Source of the DNA: MWDF01 sp964577435 | GTDB lineage: Bacteria; Bacillota; DTU025; MWDF01 | DNA length: 5,189 nt | Direction of reading: 5' to 3' | Assembly: GCA_964577435.1 (NCBI GenBank) | Contig: CAZNZD010000092.1 | Coordinates: 1 to 5,189 of the forward strand | Part shown: positions 4,958 through 5,189 of the stretch, in pieces | Position numbering within the stretch: the stretch's first letter is position 1 | Layout: every line of letters starts with the position of its first letter | Notes under the pieces: generated by a model | The model's input: the letters and a program-made list of their open reading frames with translations, nothing else | Databases searched by the model: none | Told to the model about the DNA's origin: nothing | Program-made: the position numbers and the translations under genes

Positions 4958-5189
4958 ATGATGGTAGCGTTCTTTGGGATACATGACTACTATATGGACG
5001 AACGGCCCCAAGTATTAGCAGAGAAGTATCCAGAAGAGGTTGTATTCCAGGTGGTTGAACTAAGTGATCATATAGAGGAATTCTTGATAAAGGCGATGAC
5101 TCTGGTCAGTGCAGCTCAGAAATTGAGGAAGGGAGAGCTGCAAGAGACCTGTATCAATTTCTTCATGGATACAGAGATGATTAGCTGGG
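4958..5189 (+). CDS. Candidate immunity gene of the Rhs tip, 3'-partial
   Basis: The frame opens with ATG ATG at 4958, fourteen bases after the Rhs-tip stop, with GAGGTG four bases upstream as a good ribosome binding site. It runs off the window after 77 codons without a stop. The visible part starts MMVAFFGIHDYYMDERP, is acidic and has no signal peptide or obvious membrane segment, so a cytoplasmic protein is expected. I do not recognise its family. Its place directly behind an Rhs C-terminal domain, on the same strand, is where the cognate immunity protein is normally encoded. That role is inferred from position only. Confidence 0.6.
   Translation, partial: MMVAFFGIHDYYMDERPQVLAEKYPEEVVFQVVELSDHIEEFLIKAMTLVSAAQKLRKGELQETCINFFMDTEMISW

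Overview
This is an accessory, mosaic stretch of bacterial DNA built from four unrelated blocks. Strong purine-rich ribosome binding sites, a Gram-positive-phage style HNH gene followed by a cos-like segment, and the two insertion sequence types suggest a Firmicutes-like host (Clostridia or Negativicutes); this is a weak inference and other phyla are possible.

Block 1 (1-897) is a prophage remnant. A sigma-70 region-2-like protein (2-247, entering from the left) is followed by a complete HNH endonuclease (319-672). Next comes a short G-rich segment resembling the cos region that in many tailed phages lies between the HNH gene and the small terminase gene. No terminase follows. The phage sequence ends at the left tip of an insertion sequence.

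Block 2 (898-3232) is a nest of two IS3-family elements. The outer one (898-3232, plus strand, IS407-like) is dead: orfA is mostly deleted, orfB has two Trp-to-stop changes and frameshifts, and a 24-base tandem repeat resembling IS21-family ends sits inside it. The inner one (1623-2842, minus strand) looks intact, with TG...CA ends, 39-base imperfect inverted repeats, orfA, orfB, an AAAG frameshift site and a 4-base target duplication (AAGA). Removing the inner element and one AAGA restores the outer transposase in frame.

Block 3 (3245-4033) is a nitrilase-superfamily carbon-nitrogen hydrolase with an intact Glu-Lys-Cys triad. Its ribosome binding site begins right at the outer IS terminus, so its original upstream region is probably gone.

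Block 4 (4083 to the end) is an orphan Rhs tip: the last part of an Rhs core, a variable C-terminal domain I do not recognise, and, 14 bases on, a small gene running off the window, placed as an immunity gene would be. GC content falls from about 54% in parts of the core to about 38% in the C-terminal domain, as expected for a swapped toxin cassette. This candidate toxin-immunity pair is the most novel item here; its function is inferred from architecture only. Blocks 1, 3 and 4 do not look functionally connected.
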